64,000 nucleotides of DNA, taken from Rossellomorea marisflavi. Lineage in GTDB: Bacteria > Bacillota > Bacilli > Bacillales > Bacillaceae_B. Under the pieces are notes generated by a model that was not told the DNA's origin, did no database searches, and saw nothing but the letters and a program-made list of their open reading frames with translations. Every line of letters begins with the position of its first letter. Position 1 is the stretch's first letter. The stretch lies in the NCBI GenBank assembly GCA_003667865.1, contig CP033051.1, forward strand, positions 2,754,501 through 2,818,500, in the 5' to 3' direction. The translations under genes were made by a program, and so were the position numbers. This document shows, one piece after another, positions 27,285 to 35,876 of this stretch.

Positions 27285-27558
27285 GGGGTTATACCCGTTT
27301 TTCTTATAGAGGAAAATCAAAAGGTAGTAGCATAATATAGGGGGATCGAAAGAAAGGGGACATAGCTCTTACTTTATATGCTTATTTTAAGATGTAAACC
27401 TATAAAAAATACATCGAAAATTGTTGAAATGTCGAGTTTTTAAACTTGTTTTGTCTAGTTTTGCGATTCTATTTACTTTTATGTCTTTTGTTGGGATAAT
27501 GCACAAGTAAGATAGTTCGAGTAAAGAAAGATACTAGTTTCAAAGGAGTTAAGCAATA
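27285..27558. other. Intergenic region before the first Spo0E-like gene
   Basis: AT-rich upstream region. The stretches ATGTCGAG near 27430-27440 and CATCGAAAATTG resemble half of a Spo0A box (TGTCGAA) but neither is exact; no other element is recognised. Confidence 0.35.
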
Positions 27559-27849
27559 ATGAACAATGAAATAAAACAATCAAACCTACTAAAAAAGATA
27601 GATCAGAAAAGAACAGAAATGATCTATTTAGGTCAACAATTTGGTTTGACAAGTGAACAGACTATTTTATGTAGCCAGGAACTTGATAAACTGTTAAATA
27701 GATACGAAGGTGTAAAAACAAATAGCCGTAGTATTAAGGTGCATCCCAGACGTGGGAAAATAAAGAAAACACTCTATCATATGCTACTCGTACGTAGAAA
27801 AGCTACTATTGGTGAAAAGGAATTGAAAGTTGTTAACAAACGAGGATAA
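27559..27849 (+). CDS. Spo0E-like aspartyl-phosphate phosphatase
   Basis: 96 residues. The helical hairpin KIDQKRTEMIYLGQQFGLTSEQTILCSQELDKLLNRY carries the Spo0E signature SQELD, whose Asp attacks the phosphoryl group of Spo0A~P. A basic C-terminal extension of about 40 residues (RRGKIKKTLYHML) is longer than in most family members. It would oppose the kinases in this window and delay sporulation. A second, shorter paralogue is at 33779. AAAGGAG precedes ATG 27559. Confidence 0.85.
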   Translation: MNNEIKQSNLLKKIDQKRTEMIYLGQQFGLTSEQTILCSQELDKLLNRYEGVKTNSRSIKVHPRRGKIKKTLYHMLLVRRKATIGEKELKVVNKRG

Positions 27850-28193
27850 GCAATCCAAAGAAATAATAAGAAATTTTAAAATCAACAAGTTATAATATCA
27901 TGAAAATCTCCAACATAAACGTTATTTCTTCTATCTCATGCTCCAATTATCACTATGAACCTAGTACGTTTAAAACATCATATCCACTTATCTACAAATT
28001 CATTCCAAACTATAAAACCATATATTCTTAATCAAAAGTTAGTGAACCTACATCAGGGTTACCTTCTCTTAAAGGTATAAAAAACTTATGCATTTTCTCT
28101 AATACAAACATAATGAATAAAACAGCTTTATTACAAGGAAGCAATTTTGATACTTGAGTATAGTATGATGATTGTAATTACTTGTATTTACAA
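27850..28193. other. Intergenic stretch without recognisable gene
   Basis: AT-rich sequence after the Spo0E-like gene; I see no coding frame with a ribosome binding site, no hairpin and no repeat here. Confidence 0.5.
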
Positions 28194-28479
28194 TTGATTA
28201 CTTTAGCTTTAGGCTGTTATAGTTTGCACGGAGTAAAAGGGAGGGGAAATATCTATAGAGTAACTAATATCTTGGATAACGAGTTCGATTTATTATTTTT
28301 TAGAGCTTCTATACAATTAGCTTGTTGTGTAGGAAGTTTATAGTACTCATTTACTTAGAGGGAATTTTCAAGATTCATTACTGTGTACGTTGAATTCATC
28401 ATTCCTGGTAGCTCTGTAATAGATAGAAATATAAGAAGATGACTTCAAACAGATGGAACTGTTATAAGTCATCTTTTTA
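28194..28479 (+). ncRNA. Possible orphan transcription unit (promoter to terminator, no clear ORF)
   Basis: TTGATT (28194-28199), 18-base spacer and TATAGT (28218-28223) look like a SigA promoter. A terminator with AGATGACTT / AAGTCATCT arms and TTTTT closes at 28437-28479. In between, AAAGGGAGGGG at about 28237-28247 is a strong ribosome binding-like sequence without a start codon at proper distance; the nearest frame (TTG, 23 codons) is too far. A roughly 250-nt untranslated RNA is one explanation, a decayed gene another. Confidence 0.35.
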
Positions 28480-28590
28480 TTTGTTTACGTACACCGGAAA
28501 GTCTGTTAAAGGGTTGGAATACCCAGAGATTGTTAACTCATGGAAAGTCTTTTATGCTATGATATCGATATCACTTGTTGGAGGTCATGT

Positions 28591-30177
28591 ATGACAAGAG
28601 CGTATGGAAAGGAAAAGATTGTAATTCTAGAAACTAGCGATGTTCATGGAAACATACTCCCAATCAATTATGGGAATAATGCCGCAGCTCCTCTTGGTAT
28701 GGCGAAATTATCCTCATACATAAAAGAAATTAAGAACAAAGAAAAAAACACATTCATTATTGATAATGGAGATATTATACAAGGAACACCGTTAACATAC
28801 CATTTTGTCAAACAAATGGAGGATAAGCCTAATCCATTAATTCATGTATTAAATTACCTTGAATATGATGCCGCAGTAATTGGGAATCACGAATTTAATT
28901 ATGGATTGGATGTTCTTAAAAGTGCTGTAAGTGAAGCCAATTTTCCTTTCCTATCTGCAAATATTCTTCACCATGCTACAAAGGAAACCTATTTTGGAAC
29001 ACCTTATGTGATAAAGAAATACCAAAGCGGTATAAAAGTTGCTGTATTAGGTGTTACAACACATTATATACCGAATTGGGAGAACCCTGCTCATATTAAA
29101 GGATTATATTTTGAAGATGCGATTCAATCTACAAAAAGATGGGTTCAATATATTCGTGAGACTGAAAAACCTGACGTCCTAGTAGTGTCCTATCATGGTG
29201 GTTTTGAAAGAGATATAGATACCGGTGAACTTATAGAGAAGGACATGGGTGAAAATCAGGCATATCGTATGTGTATGGAGATTGACGGGATAGATGTCTT
29301 GTTAACAGGTCATCAACATCGGTTGCTGTCGAGTCAACTAAATGGTGTCATCATTGTTCAACCCGGTTATAATGGACAGGCAATTGCAGAGGTCCAGCTC
29401 GAATTACAATATGAAGATGAGCAATGGATCATAACAAGAAAAGAAGGACGAATTATAACAGCCGAACTATTAGAAACAGATTGTGCTATCGTAGAATTGA
29501 CATCAAGTTATGAAGATGAAACTCAAAATTGGCTAGATCAGCCAATTGGAACCATAGAAGGAAACATGGAAATTTATGATTCATTTTTGGCAAGATTAGA
29601 GGAGCATCCAGCAATAGAATTTATTAACATTGTTCAAATGAATGCTGCAAATGTGGACATTTCTAATACAGCTCTTTTTAATAACAATGCTAAAGGATTC
29701 CCTAATGATGTAACAATGAGAGATATTGTATCTAACTATATATATCCGAATACCTTGCGAGTATTACGGATTACAGGCAAAGATCTTCGGTCTGCTCTTG
29801 AACGCTCGGCATCATATTTTATCGTAAATCAACATGGGGAAATAGACATTAACCCAGAATTTATTACACCTAAGCCTCAACATTACAATTATGATATGTG
29901 GGAAGGTATTAACTATACCATTCATGTAGATCGTCCTATCGGAAAAAGAATTGAGGACGTATTTTACAAGGGTAAAGCGATACATGATGATGACGAATAT
30001 GAGGTAGTTATGAATAACTATCGTGCTGGTGGTGGAGGCGAGTACACGATGTTTAAAGGCAAACCAGTTGTGAAAGAAATACAAATTGATATGTCAGAAC
30101 TCATCGCAAATTACTTCCTTGAGCATAAAGTTGTACAAGCAACTACTAATAACAATTGGAAGATTGTATATAAGTAA
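28591..30177 (+). CDS. Bifunctional metallophosphatase / 5'-nucleotidase
   Basis: 528 residues. The calcineurin-like N-terminal domain has DVHGN, DNGDIIQG, GNHEFN, SYHGG and TGHQHR, the complete two-metal site. The 5'-nucleotidase C-terminal domain (from about 320) binds the nucleoside and carries VMNNYRAGGGGEYTMF. No signal peptide is present from ATG 28591 (GGAGG upstream), so unlike the secreted YfkN type it should act in the cytosol, resembling YunD/2',3'-cyclic-phosphodiesterase relatives. ATG 28540 lacks a ribosome binding site and is rejected. No co-transcribed partner is evident. Confidence 0.92.
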   Translation: MTRAYGKEKIVILETSDVHGNILPINYGNNAAAPLGMAKLSSYIKEIKNKEKNTFIIDNGDIIQGTPLTYHFVKQMEDKPNPLIHVLNYLEYDAAVIGNHEFNYGLDVLKSAVSEANFPFLSANILHHATKETYFGTPYVIKKYQSGIKVAVLGVTTHYIPNWENPAHIKGLYFEDAIQSTKRWVQYIRETEKPDVLVVSYHGGFERDIDTGELIEKDMGENQAYRMCMEIDGIDVLLTGHQHRLLSSQLNGVIIVQPGYNGQAIAEVQLELQYEDEQWIITRKEGRIITAELLETDCAIVELTSSYEDETQNWLDQPIGTIEGNMEIYDSFLARLEEHPAIEFINIVQMNAANVDISNTALFNNNAKGFPNDVTMRDIVSNYIYPNTLRVLRITGKDLRSALERSASYFIVNQHGEIDINPEFITPKPQHYNYDMWEGINYTIHVDRPIGKRIEDVFYKGKAIHDDDEYEVVMNNYRAGGGGEYTMFKGKPVVKEIQIDMSELIANYFLEHKVVQATTNNNWKIVYK

Positions 30178-30257
30178 CATTTGACAGAGAAGTCACTTTC
30201 TTTGTATAATATTTTGAAACTGAGATATTATGAGTTGATAAAGGACTGAATATCAAT

Positions 30258-30713
30258 ATGAACCAAGAAAATGAAAATGAAGTGAAACAATCATTAAAGC
30301 TCTTTATTGTGCTTTCGAGAGCCTTTAAAGCATTAAATGAAGAAATAAACCAGCATATTCAAGCGCAAGGTCTTCATCCTACTGAATTTGGTGTACTCGA
30401 ACTTCTATATCATAAAGGAGATCAACCTCTTCAAAAAATAGGTGATAAAATCCTTTTGGCCAGTGGCAGTATAACATACGTTGTCGACAAGCTAGAGAAA
30501 AAAGGATACTTGAGAAGGTCAGCATGTCCGAATGACAGAAGAGTGACATATGCACAAATTACAGACGAAGGACGAGAATTGATTGATCGTATTTTTCCTG
30601 AGCACGAAAATAGAATTCATGAGTTAATGTCTGTACTATCTGTAGATGAAAAAGAAACAGCCATTAGCTTATTAAAGCAAATTGGCCTATCAATAAAAGA
30701 CTTATCTTACTAA
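30258..30713 (+). CDS. ykvE: MarR-family transcriptional regulator YkvE
   Basis: 151 residues forming one MarR winged-helix dimerisation unit. The recognition region SGSITYVVDKLEKKGYLRR is followed by a wing with NDRRVTYAQITDEGRELI. No cysteine is placed like that of OhrR (near residue 15), so peroxide sensing is unlikely. Position directly before ykvI matches B. subtilis ykvE. AAAGGACTG lies upstream of ATG 30258. The regulated gene is unknown. Confidence 0.85.
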   Translation: MNQENENEVKQSLKLFIVLSRAFKALNEEINQHIQAQGLHPTEFGVLELLYHKGDQPLQKIGDKILLASGSITYVVDKLEKKGYLRRSACPNDRRVTYAQITDEGRELIDRIFPEHENRIHELMSVLSVDEKETAISLLKQIGLSIKDLSY

Positions 30714-30717
30714 TGAT

Positions 30718-30758
30718 ACCTCTATCATCCAATATTTGGGTGTGGAGGTTTTTTTTCT
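30718..30758 (+). terminator. Terminator of ykvE
   Basis: ACCTC...CCAA pairs with TTGG...GAGGT with internal mismatches; a run of eight T follows. Confidence 0.8.
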
Positions 30759-30872
30759 TACTAGGATAGTAAATGAAATTTCCACATTTTGAATAAGATT
30801 TTAAGATTTCACTTCTGATTTAATGTGCTTGTACATATTCTGAGAATAGATGAAGAAAGCAGAGGTGATTAT

Positions 30873-31928
30873 TTGAAAAGGTTAGCGGGATCTTTTCAGA
30901 TTGCAGCAGTATATGTGGGAACCGTTATAGGAGCTGGGTTTGCGACAGGAAAAGAAATTGTCGAGTTTTTCTCTCGGTTTGGATTTATAGGCTTTCTAGC
31001 AATCCTAGTGAGTGGTTACTTATTTATTGCGATGGGGACTAAGATTATGCTGGTTGCTAACGATATAAAGGCAAAGTCTTATGAACAATTTAATGAATAC
31101 TTATTTGGTAAATGGTTTTCAAAATTCATGAATATATTAATGATGCTCATGCTTTTGGGGGTAACGGCTGTTATGCTCTCTGGTGCAGGTGCAGTCTTTG
31201 AAGAACAGTTGCAACTGCCTAAGCAGATTGGAGTATTACTAACCATAGTGCTGGGATTCATTACTATGCTTATTGGAACAAAGGGGTTATTTGCTGTAAA
31301 TACAGTAGTAGTTCCGATTATGATTATTTTTAATGTTATTCTTATGCTGCAAGCAATAACGGGAGAAGGCTATATTGAACGGTTTTTAATGATTCCTGAA
31401 ACCAGTGATACTTGGAAAGTAATCATAGCCCCATTCTCTTATACAGCATTTAATTTAGCTATGGCCCAGGCAGTGTTGGTTCCTATTGCTGGAGAACTGA
31501 AGGACCGCAAGACAATCCAATATGGTGGTTATTTAGGAGGCGCGTTTTTATCACTTATATTAATCTCCATTCACCTAACATTGGTTTCTATTCCGAATGT
31601 TATCCATTATGAAATTCCAATGGCAATTGTTATGAAGACTGTTGCAACCGGATTTTACATGATCTATGTATTTATAATATATAGTGAAATCTTTACATCT
31701 GTTATCGGTGGAGTTTTTGGATTAGAAAAACAGTTGTCTAATTATTGGAGAAACCGAGAACTTTCCATTTTTATTGGTATTTTCTTGTTTATTTACTTAT
31801 TGAGTTTCTTTGAATATGGTCAGTTACTCTCTTATTTATACCCATTATTTGGATATTTAAGTATTATTTTTATTGTACTACTTATTATTAAACCTACAAC
31901 TAAGCCACCAATAATCAATAATAGATAA
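30873..31928 (+). CDS. ykvI: YkvI family membrane transporter
   Basis: 351 residues from TTG 30873, which follows AGAGGTGAT; the upstream GTG-like frame start at 30825 lacks a site. About ten membrane helices. The first helix region AAVYVGTVIGAGFATGKEI has the broken-helix GxGFATG motif of LeuT-fold amino-acid/GABA-type permeases, and a similar SYTAFNLAMAQAVLVPI sits in helix 6. It probably carries an amino acid or related solute; the substrate is unknown. It shares a bidirectional terminator with the lipoprotein gene. Confidence 0.88.
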   Translation: MKRLAGSFQIAAVYVGTVIGAGFATGKEIVEFFSRFGFIGFLAILVSGYLFIAMGTKIMLVANDIKAKSYEQFNEYLFGKWFSKFMNILMMLMLLGVTAVMLSGAGAVFEEQLQLPKQIGVLLTIVLGFITMLIGTKGLFAVNTVVVPIMIIFNVILMLQAITGEGYIERFLMIPETSDTWKVIIAPFSYTAFNLAMAQAVLVPIAGELKDRKTIQYGGYLGGAFLSLILISIHLTLVSIPNVIHYEIPMAIVMKTVATGFYMIYVFIIYSEIFTSVIGGVFGLEKQLSNYWRNRELSIFIGIFLFIYLLSFFEYGQLLSYLYPLFGYLSIIFIVLLIIKPTTKPPIINNR

Positions 31929-31968
31929 AAAAGGTGTCTCTACCAACAAACGTAGAGACACCTTTTTT
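31927..31968. terminator. Bidirectional terminator between ykvI and lipoprotein gene
   Basis: AAAAAAGGTGTCTCTAC - 8 bases - GTAGAGACACCTTTTTT, a perfect 17-bp stem. Confidence 0.95.
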
Positions 31969-32035
31969 GTTCATAGTATGTCTTGGAGAACTAGATGTTA
32001 GTCATTCTAAAAACCCTGACTAGTTCAGTCGAGTA

Positions 32036-32716
32036 CTATTCAGAAATGACAATTGTTTCAGCCATTTTTAATAATGGATCTGTGTGGTTTTCTGATGTTT
32101 TGTTATATAGAGATAACTTAAGAAATGAATGATTATTGTTTATGATATAGGAAGTGACAATGTCTTCACCATTTGAAACAGTGAATCCCTTTGCAGTTTG
32201 TAACCATTCCGGATCATCTTTGGTTTCTTGAATATCTTCAGAAACGACCTTAAGTTGGGCTTTTGTATTTTCTACAAGGTCTTGTTCATTGGTATCCATT
32301 GGTAGTATCTCAATTCGCATAAAAACACTAGCATTTTCTTTGAAGAATACTATATCCTTATGAGGTTCTTCAGCTGTTAATTCATAATTAGGTAAAACAT
32401 ACATTGAGTAATTTTGGCTTGATTGTGTTTGTAGAGTTGCAAGTTCGGTTTGAGCTTGTCCATCAATAGTGTATGAAATACTTTGATCTTCATTTCGTGG
32501 GCTGTCGTTTACAGGTGTATCAGCTTCTTTTTGTTCTGACTCGTGAGTATCATCAGAAGTATGAGCTCCTGATGCCTCAGAGTCATGTTCACTCTTTATT
32601 TCGTTTTGATTTATTTCTGTTTCTGTATTGCTATTTGACTCTTCAGTAGTTTCTGCTGTTCCACAACCTGCAAGTATCAATAGAATGGATATACTACACC
32701 ATAATTGCTTTCTCAT
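32036..32716 (-). CDS. Lipoprotein of unknown function
   Basis: 226 residues. An N-terminal lipoprotein signal peptide ends in LILAGC (lipidated Cys18). Residues about 20-80 form a Ser/Thr/Glu-rich disordered linker, and a compact domain runs from about 80 (SYTIDGQAQTELATLQ) to the end, with alternating strands ending MAETIVISE. The arrangement of a tethered folded domain is common to Bacillus surface lipoproteins. I do not recognise the family. GAGGGGG precedes the ATG. Divergent from the small gene at 32915. Confidence 0.82.
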   Translation of the reverse strand: MRKQLWCSISILLILAGCGTAETTEESNSNTETEINQNEIKSEHDSEASGAHTSDDTHESEQKEADTPVNDSPRNEDQSISYTIDGQAQTELATLQTQSSQNYSMYVLPNYELTAEEPHKDIVFFKENASVFMRIEILPMDTNEQDLVENTKAQLKVVSEDIQETKDDPEWLQTAKGFTVSNGEDIVTSYIINNNHSFLKLSLYNKTSENHTDPLLKMAETIVISE

Positions 32717-32914
32717 TTTTTAAAAACCCCCTCAAAAAATAGTTGTACAGTATGCATGATGTAACTCTTTCTTTTCGTCTAATCTGACAAAAGTTTATGT
32801 ACAAGGTTACAATCATTATAACGTGAATGTTCATGACCCAACAACAGCATTTAATAATTTGAGTAGAAAGTAGGCATTTTGCCAAACCTAACATACTGAA
32901 AGGAGGGTTTTACA

Positions 32915-33028
32915 GTGACGAAATCAAAACATGAAAAAGAAAGACAATGGAATGTACGTAAACAAGACCAAAAACCCCATGGTAAAGTCGAATCCTTTAA
33001 AGAACTTGCAAAGGATACTAACAAATAG
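32915..33028 (+). CDS. 37-residue DUF6254-like protein
   Basis: GTG 32915 follows an excellent AAAGGAGGG. The peptide starts MTKSKHEKERQWNVRKQDQK and continues PHGKVESFKELAKDTNK. The pattern ER.W..RK..Q.PHGKV.S..EL is what I remember of the DUF6254 family, tiny hydrophilic Bacillus proteins of unknown role. It is too short for routine ORF calling. Monocistronic. Confidence 0.65.
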   Translation: MTKSKHEKERQWNVRKQDQKPHGKVESFKELAKDTNK

Positions 33029-33097
33029 GGTCATCTAAATCAGTGCATCTGAAGCTCCTTAAGAAGGTGTACGTAAAGCCTCAATCACATTGATGTT

Positions 33098-33127
33098 AAA
33101 AGAAAAGGACCACTCCATTAGTGGTCC
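33098..33127 (-). terminator. Terminator of ykvS
   Basis: GGACCACT - AATGG - AGTGGTCC on the minus strand, followed by TTTTCTTTT. Confidence 0.9.
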
Positions 33128-33133
33128 ATACAA

Positions 33134-33316
33134 TTAACTTTCAATGATCGTATAATTTTTATGATTGACAACCGTTTTTTCTTCCAATTCAAGATCACGA
33201 TAGTTCTCCATATATGTTAGGTCTACGATAACGGAATTCTCATTTACTTTTTCAACAATCCCTTGCAGTCCTTCTTTAAATTCAATGATATTCCCCACTT
33301 CAGCTTTTTTCATCAT
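33134..33316 (-). CDS. ykvS: YkvS family protein (DUF2187)
   Basis: 60 residues, almost entirely a small beta-barrel of SH3/KOW-like look (VGNIIEFKEGLQGIVEKVNENSVIVDLTY). The sequence is strongly reminiscent of B. subtilis YkvS and belongs to DUF2187, function unknown. AAAGGAGAG precedes two adjacent ATG codons, so the start is 33316 or 33313. It has its own terminator. Confidence 0.9.
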   Translation of the reverse strand: MMKKAEVGNIIEFKEGLQGIVEKVNENSVIVDLTYMENYRDLELEEKTVVNHKNYTIIES

Positions 33317-33487
33317 GGAGTCTCTCCTTTACCATAATCTACAAACAATTAAATCTATTTTCACCTAAAATAGGAAATACGTAAAGAGGTTTTGGTAGAT
33401 TTATATAGAAAAAGTGCGAATGTATTTAATATTTGCATTAAATTCAGTTAGAATATTTGTAACGTCTAATAGTATGGAGGAAACATA

Positions 33488-33682
33488 ATGGATGAACAAA
33501 CAGCTATAGAAATCATTCAGAAATTACGGTCACAACAAATTGAAAAACTAGAAATTAATAAAGAAGACTTTTTAATGTTTCGAAGCATTTTAGTTCAACA
33601 AGAAGATTTTAAGCATTTTAGAGGAGTGGCACAGCGTGGTGGGGCTGTTGAATATTATTATGTAGATGAACCTAGAAGTTAA
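33488..33682 (+). CDS. Small hypothetical protein
   Basis: 64 residues, hydrophilic: a helical N-terminal half (TAIEIIQKLRSQQIEKLEIN) then EDFLMFRSILVQQEDFKHFRG and an aromatic C-terminus (VEYYYVDEPRS). GGAGGAAA lies six bases before ATG 33488, so it is probably real. I do not recognise the family. It is followed about 95 bases later by a Spo0E-like gene, without an obvious terminator between. Confidence 0.72.
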   Translation: MDEQTAIEIIQKLRSQQIEKLEINKEDFLMFRSILVQQEDFKHFRGVAQRGGAVEYYYVDEPRS

Positions 33683-33778
33683 GAGTGGTCTGTAAAAAAG
33701 TAACTCTTTTCATATTCATTCTAGGAAAAATAGGTAATAAATAGTAAAATGAAAGTATACATAAAGGGGTGATCGTTG

Positions 33779-33982
33779 ATGTCAACTAAAAGTAGAACTC
33801 AAATTCTTCATCAAATTGAGAGAAAACGATTAGAAATGATCCAAGCAGCTCTTCATAAGGGATTAACGAATGAAGATACGGTTAGATTGAGTGAAGAGCT
33901 TGATGCTTTATTAAATCTTCATCAACAAACAAATCACTCCAAATGTAATTGGAAAATGAATCCATTGTCTATATGTGAATAG
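33779..33982 (+). CDS. Spo0E-like aspartyl-phosphate phosphatase (short)
   Basis: 67 residues: QIERKRLEMIQAALHKGLTNEDTVRLSEELDALLNLH, the two-helix Spo0E fold with signature SEELD in place of SQELD, then a short tail. ATG 33779 is better spaced from AGGGGTGAT than the TTG at 33776. It would dephosphorylate Spo0A~P; target specificity is inferred from the family. Confidence 0.82.
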   Translation: MSTKSRTQILHQIERKRLEMIQAALHKGLTNEDTVRLSEELDALLNLHQQTNHSKCNWKMNPLSICE

Positions 33983-34129
33983 TTATAGTAGGGTTTCTCC
34001 TAAAGGGTAAATAACAGTATTTGGGCTAATATTGTGTTCTTTATTAACGGATACAATACATTCTCAAATACTAGTGCTTACCTTAGTGGTGGAGCCTTTT
34101 TACTTTTTTTGATTATAAGGAGGTTGAAT

Positions 34130-34867
34130 ATGAGTAGTAGAGTAGTATATGTATCTGGTGGGGCTAACGGTATTGGTAAAGCTATTGTAAAGTCTTTTTT
34201 AGAAAACGGTGATACTGTTATTTTCTCTGATATTCATGTTGAAAAGGGAAAACAACTAGAGGAATTGTTGAAGAATGCTGGTTATGATGTATGTTTTTAC
34301 CATTGTGACATTTCTAAAGTAGCAGATATTCAAATGTTATTTCAGTTTATTGAAAATCACTATGGAAGGCTAAATATTGTCGTGAATAATGCAGGTTTAT
34401 CTTCTTTTAAATCTATTTGGGAAGTGACTGAAGAAGACTGGAATCAAATCATTGCAACAAATTTGAGTAGTGTATTTTTTACATCAAGAGAGGCGGCAAA
34501 ATTAATGAAAAAAGACGGTGGAAGTATAGTCAATATTGCCTCAACGCGTGCCTTTATGTCAGAAGAAAATACTGAAGCCTATTCAGCGAGTAAAGGAGGT
34601 ATTTTTTCCATTACACATGCTCTAGCTATGACGTTTAGTGAGCATCATATAACGGTGAACTCTATTAGCCCTGGATGGATTGAAACAGAAAATTATGAGT
34701 CACTTCGAAAAGAGGATCATGTACAGCACCCATCTAAGAGAGTGGGATTACCTGAGGATATAGCTAGGGCTTGTTTGTTTTTAACAGATTCAAAGAATAA
34801 TTTCATTAATGGGGAAAATATTATGATTGATGGTGGTATGACAAAAAAGATGATCTATTTATCGTAA
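34130..34867 (+). CDS. Short-chain dehydrogenase/reductase
   Basis: 245 residues of the classical SDR type. Cofactor motif SGGANGIGKAI, NNAGLSS, catalytic Ser in VNIASTRAFM and Tyr/Lys in YSASKGG, then the PGWIET segment and the C-terminal NGENIMIDGGM. An acidic residue after strand 2 (FSDIHVEKG) suggests NAD(H) preference. Substrate unknown. AAGGAGG precedes ATG 34130; the upstream ATG 34034 has no site and would add a non-homologous leader. Confidence 0.9.
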   Translation: MSSRVVYVSGGANGIGKAIVKSFLENGDTVIFSDIHVEKGKQLEELLKNAGYDVCFYHCDISKVADIQMLFQFIENHYGRLNIVVNNAGLSSFKSIWEVTEEDWNQIIATNLSSVFFTSREAAKLMKKDGGSIVNIASTRAFMSEENTEAYSASKGGIFSITHALAMTFSEHHITVNSISPGWIETENYESLRKEDHVQHPSKRVGLPEDIARACLFLTDSKNNFINGENIMIDGGMTKKMIYLS

Positions 34868-35196
34868 TGACATCCTATATGTAAACAATGCATTAGCCCT
34901 TTCGCAACATGACAATGTTGAAATAGCCCACAGTGAACACGTAAAGCAAACAAAGTATGATCTTAAATGAAAGCATATACATCACTCCAAAGAGTTTAGT
35001 TGAAGGATTTTAGTACTAAATCCACACAACTCATCTTAGTCAATAAATGTTAGAGAAGCTATGAGTTCATTTAAAGAATTTGTAAATATTCATCATAGAA
35101 AAAGGGTGCTTAATACAATGCTCTCGCTACTTAACTCAAAAGTATACGTTACTGGAGGCAAAGAATAAACATCCTTTATTTATGGTACATTTCCTA
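34868..35196. other. Intergenic region after the SDR gene
   Basis: No clear terminator or promoter. A 35-codon frame (ATG 35061 to TAA 35168) exists but has only a weak ribosome binding site and no recognisable product. Confidence 0.45.
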
Positions 35197-35586
35197 CTAA
35201 TCTGTTCCTGAATTCAACTGCTTTCTGTATGCCTTTAAACCTGTAATAACCGCATCTTCAGTTTGCTTATCTTCAAATGCCTCAAAACCATAAAGATAAT
35301 GTGAGGCTTGAATTTTTTTCCAGACGATCTTTCCTAGCATCATGAGATCCATATCTTGAACTAACGAAAAATGAATCTCAAGAGAGAAGTCTTTTCTTTC
35401 TATTGGTAAGTCAAGGTTTGTTTGGAATTTTAGTCCACCTGGACTTAAGTCAAGTAACGTAATAGTAGCGGTTTTTGTCTGAAAAAGCTCACCATTTTTT
35501 TCAAGTAGAATTTTAATTGTGCCTTCTATTGGTGAATTAAAAATATAACGAAATGATTCATCTCTTTTATATTGCATTTCCTTCAC
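35197..35586 (-). CDS. PilZ-domain protein (putative c-di-GMP receptor)
   Basis: 129 residues, a single PilZ barrel. The second signature is clear: LLDLSPGGLKF (D-x-S-x-x-G). The N-terminal arginine motif is YKRDESFRY, where the two arginines are five rather than four apart; this spelling is common in a Bacillus PilZ subgroup and may alter c-di-GMP affinity. No other domain. AGGTGAAGG precedes the start. It fits the c-di-GMP enzymes elsewhere in the window. Confidence 0.85.
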   Translation of the reverse strand: MKEMQYKRDESFRYIFNSPIEGTIKILLEKNGELFQTKTATITLLDLSPGGLKFQTNLDLPIERKDFSLEIHFSLVQDMDLMMLGKIVWKKIQASHYLYGFEAFEDKQTEDAVITGLKAYRKQLNSGTD

Positions 35587-35876
35587 CTATATAAATTATT
35601 TGATACAAACGTATCTTACATTTATCTTACTATATATCTATAACAATATTAAATAAAATTCAAATCACTGTGTTGATTTTACATTTTTTTGAATATTTGA
35701 TAGAATTAGAATAATTTTTATTTGAATGATAGATATAGTAAGTGATGGAAAAGGGTATTCAAGATTCTATTTAATGTGATTTTAAAGAAGTGCGACCTAA
35801 TGAAAAAAAGTTGGATGTCTTGCTAACATAATAAGTGGGTATTCAATAACCATCAAAATTAAGGAGACGAAAAACT

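Noticed and set aside
34890..34930. Short hairpin AACAT-GACA-ATGTT after the SDR gene
   Set aside because: Only five base pairs and no T-run; too weak to call a terminator.
35061..35168. A 35-codon frame upstream of the PilZ gene
   Set aside because: Only a weak ribosome binding site and no family resemblance; the brief similarity of its end to an SDR start looks accidental.
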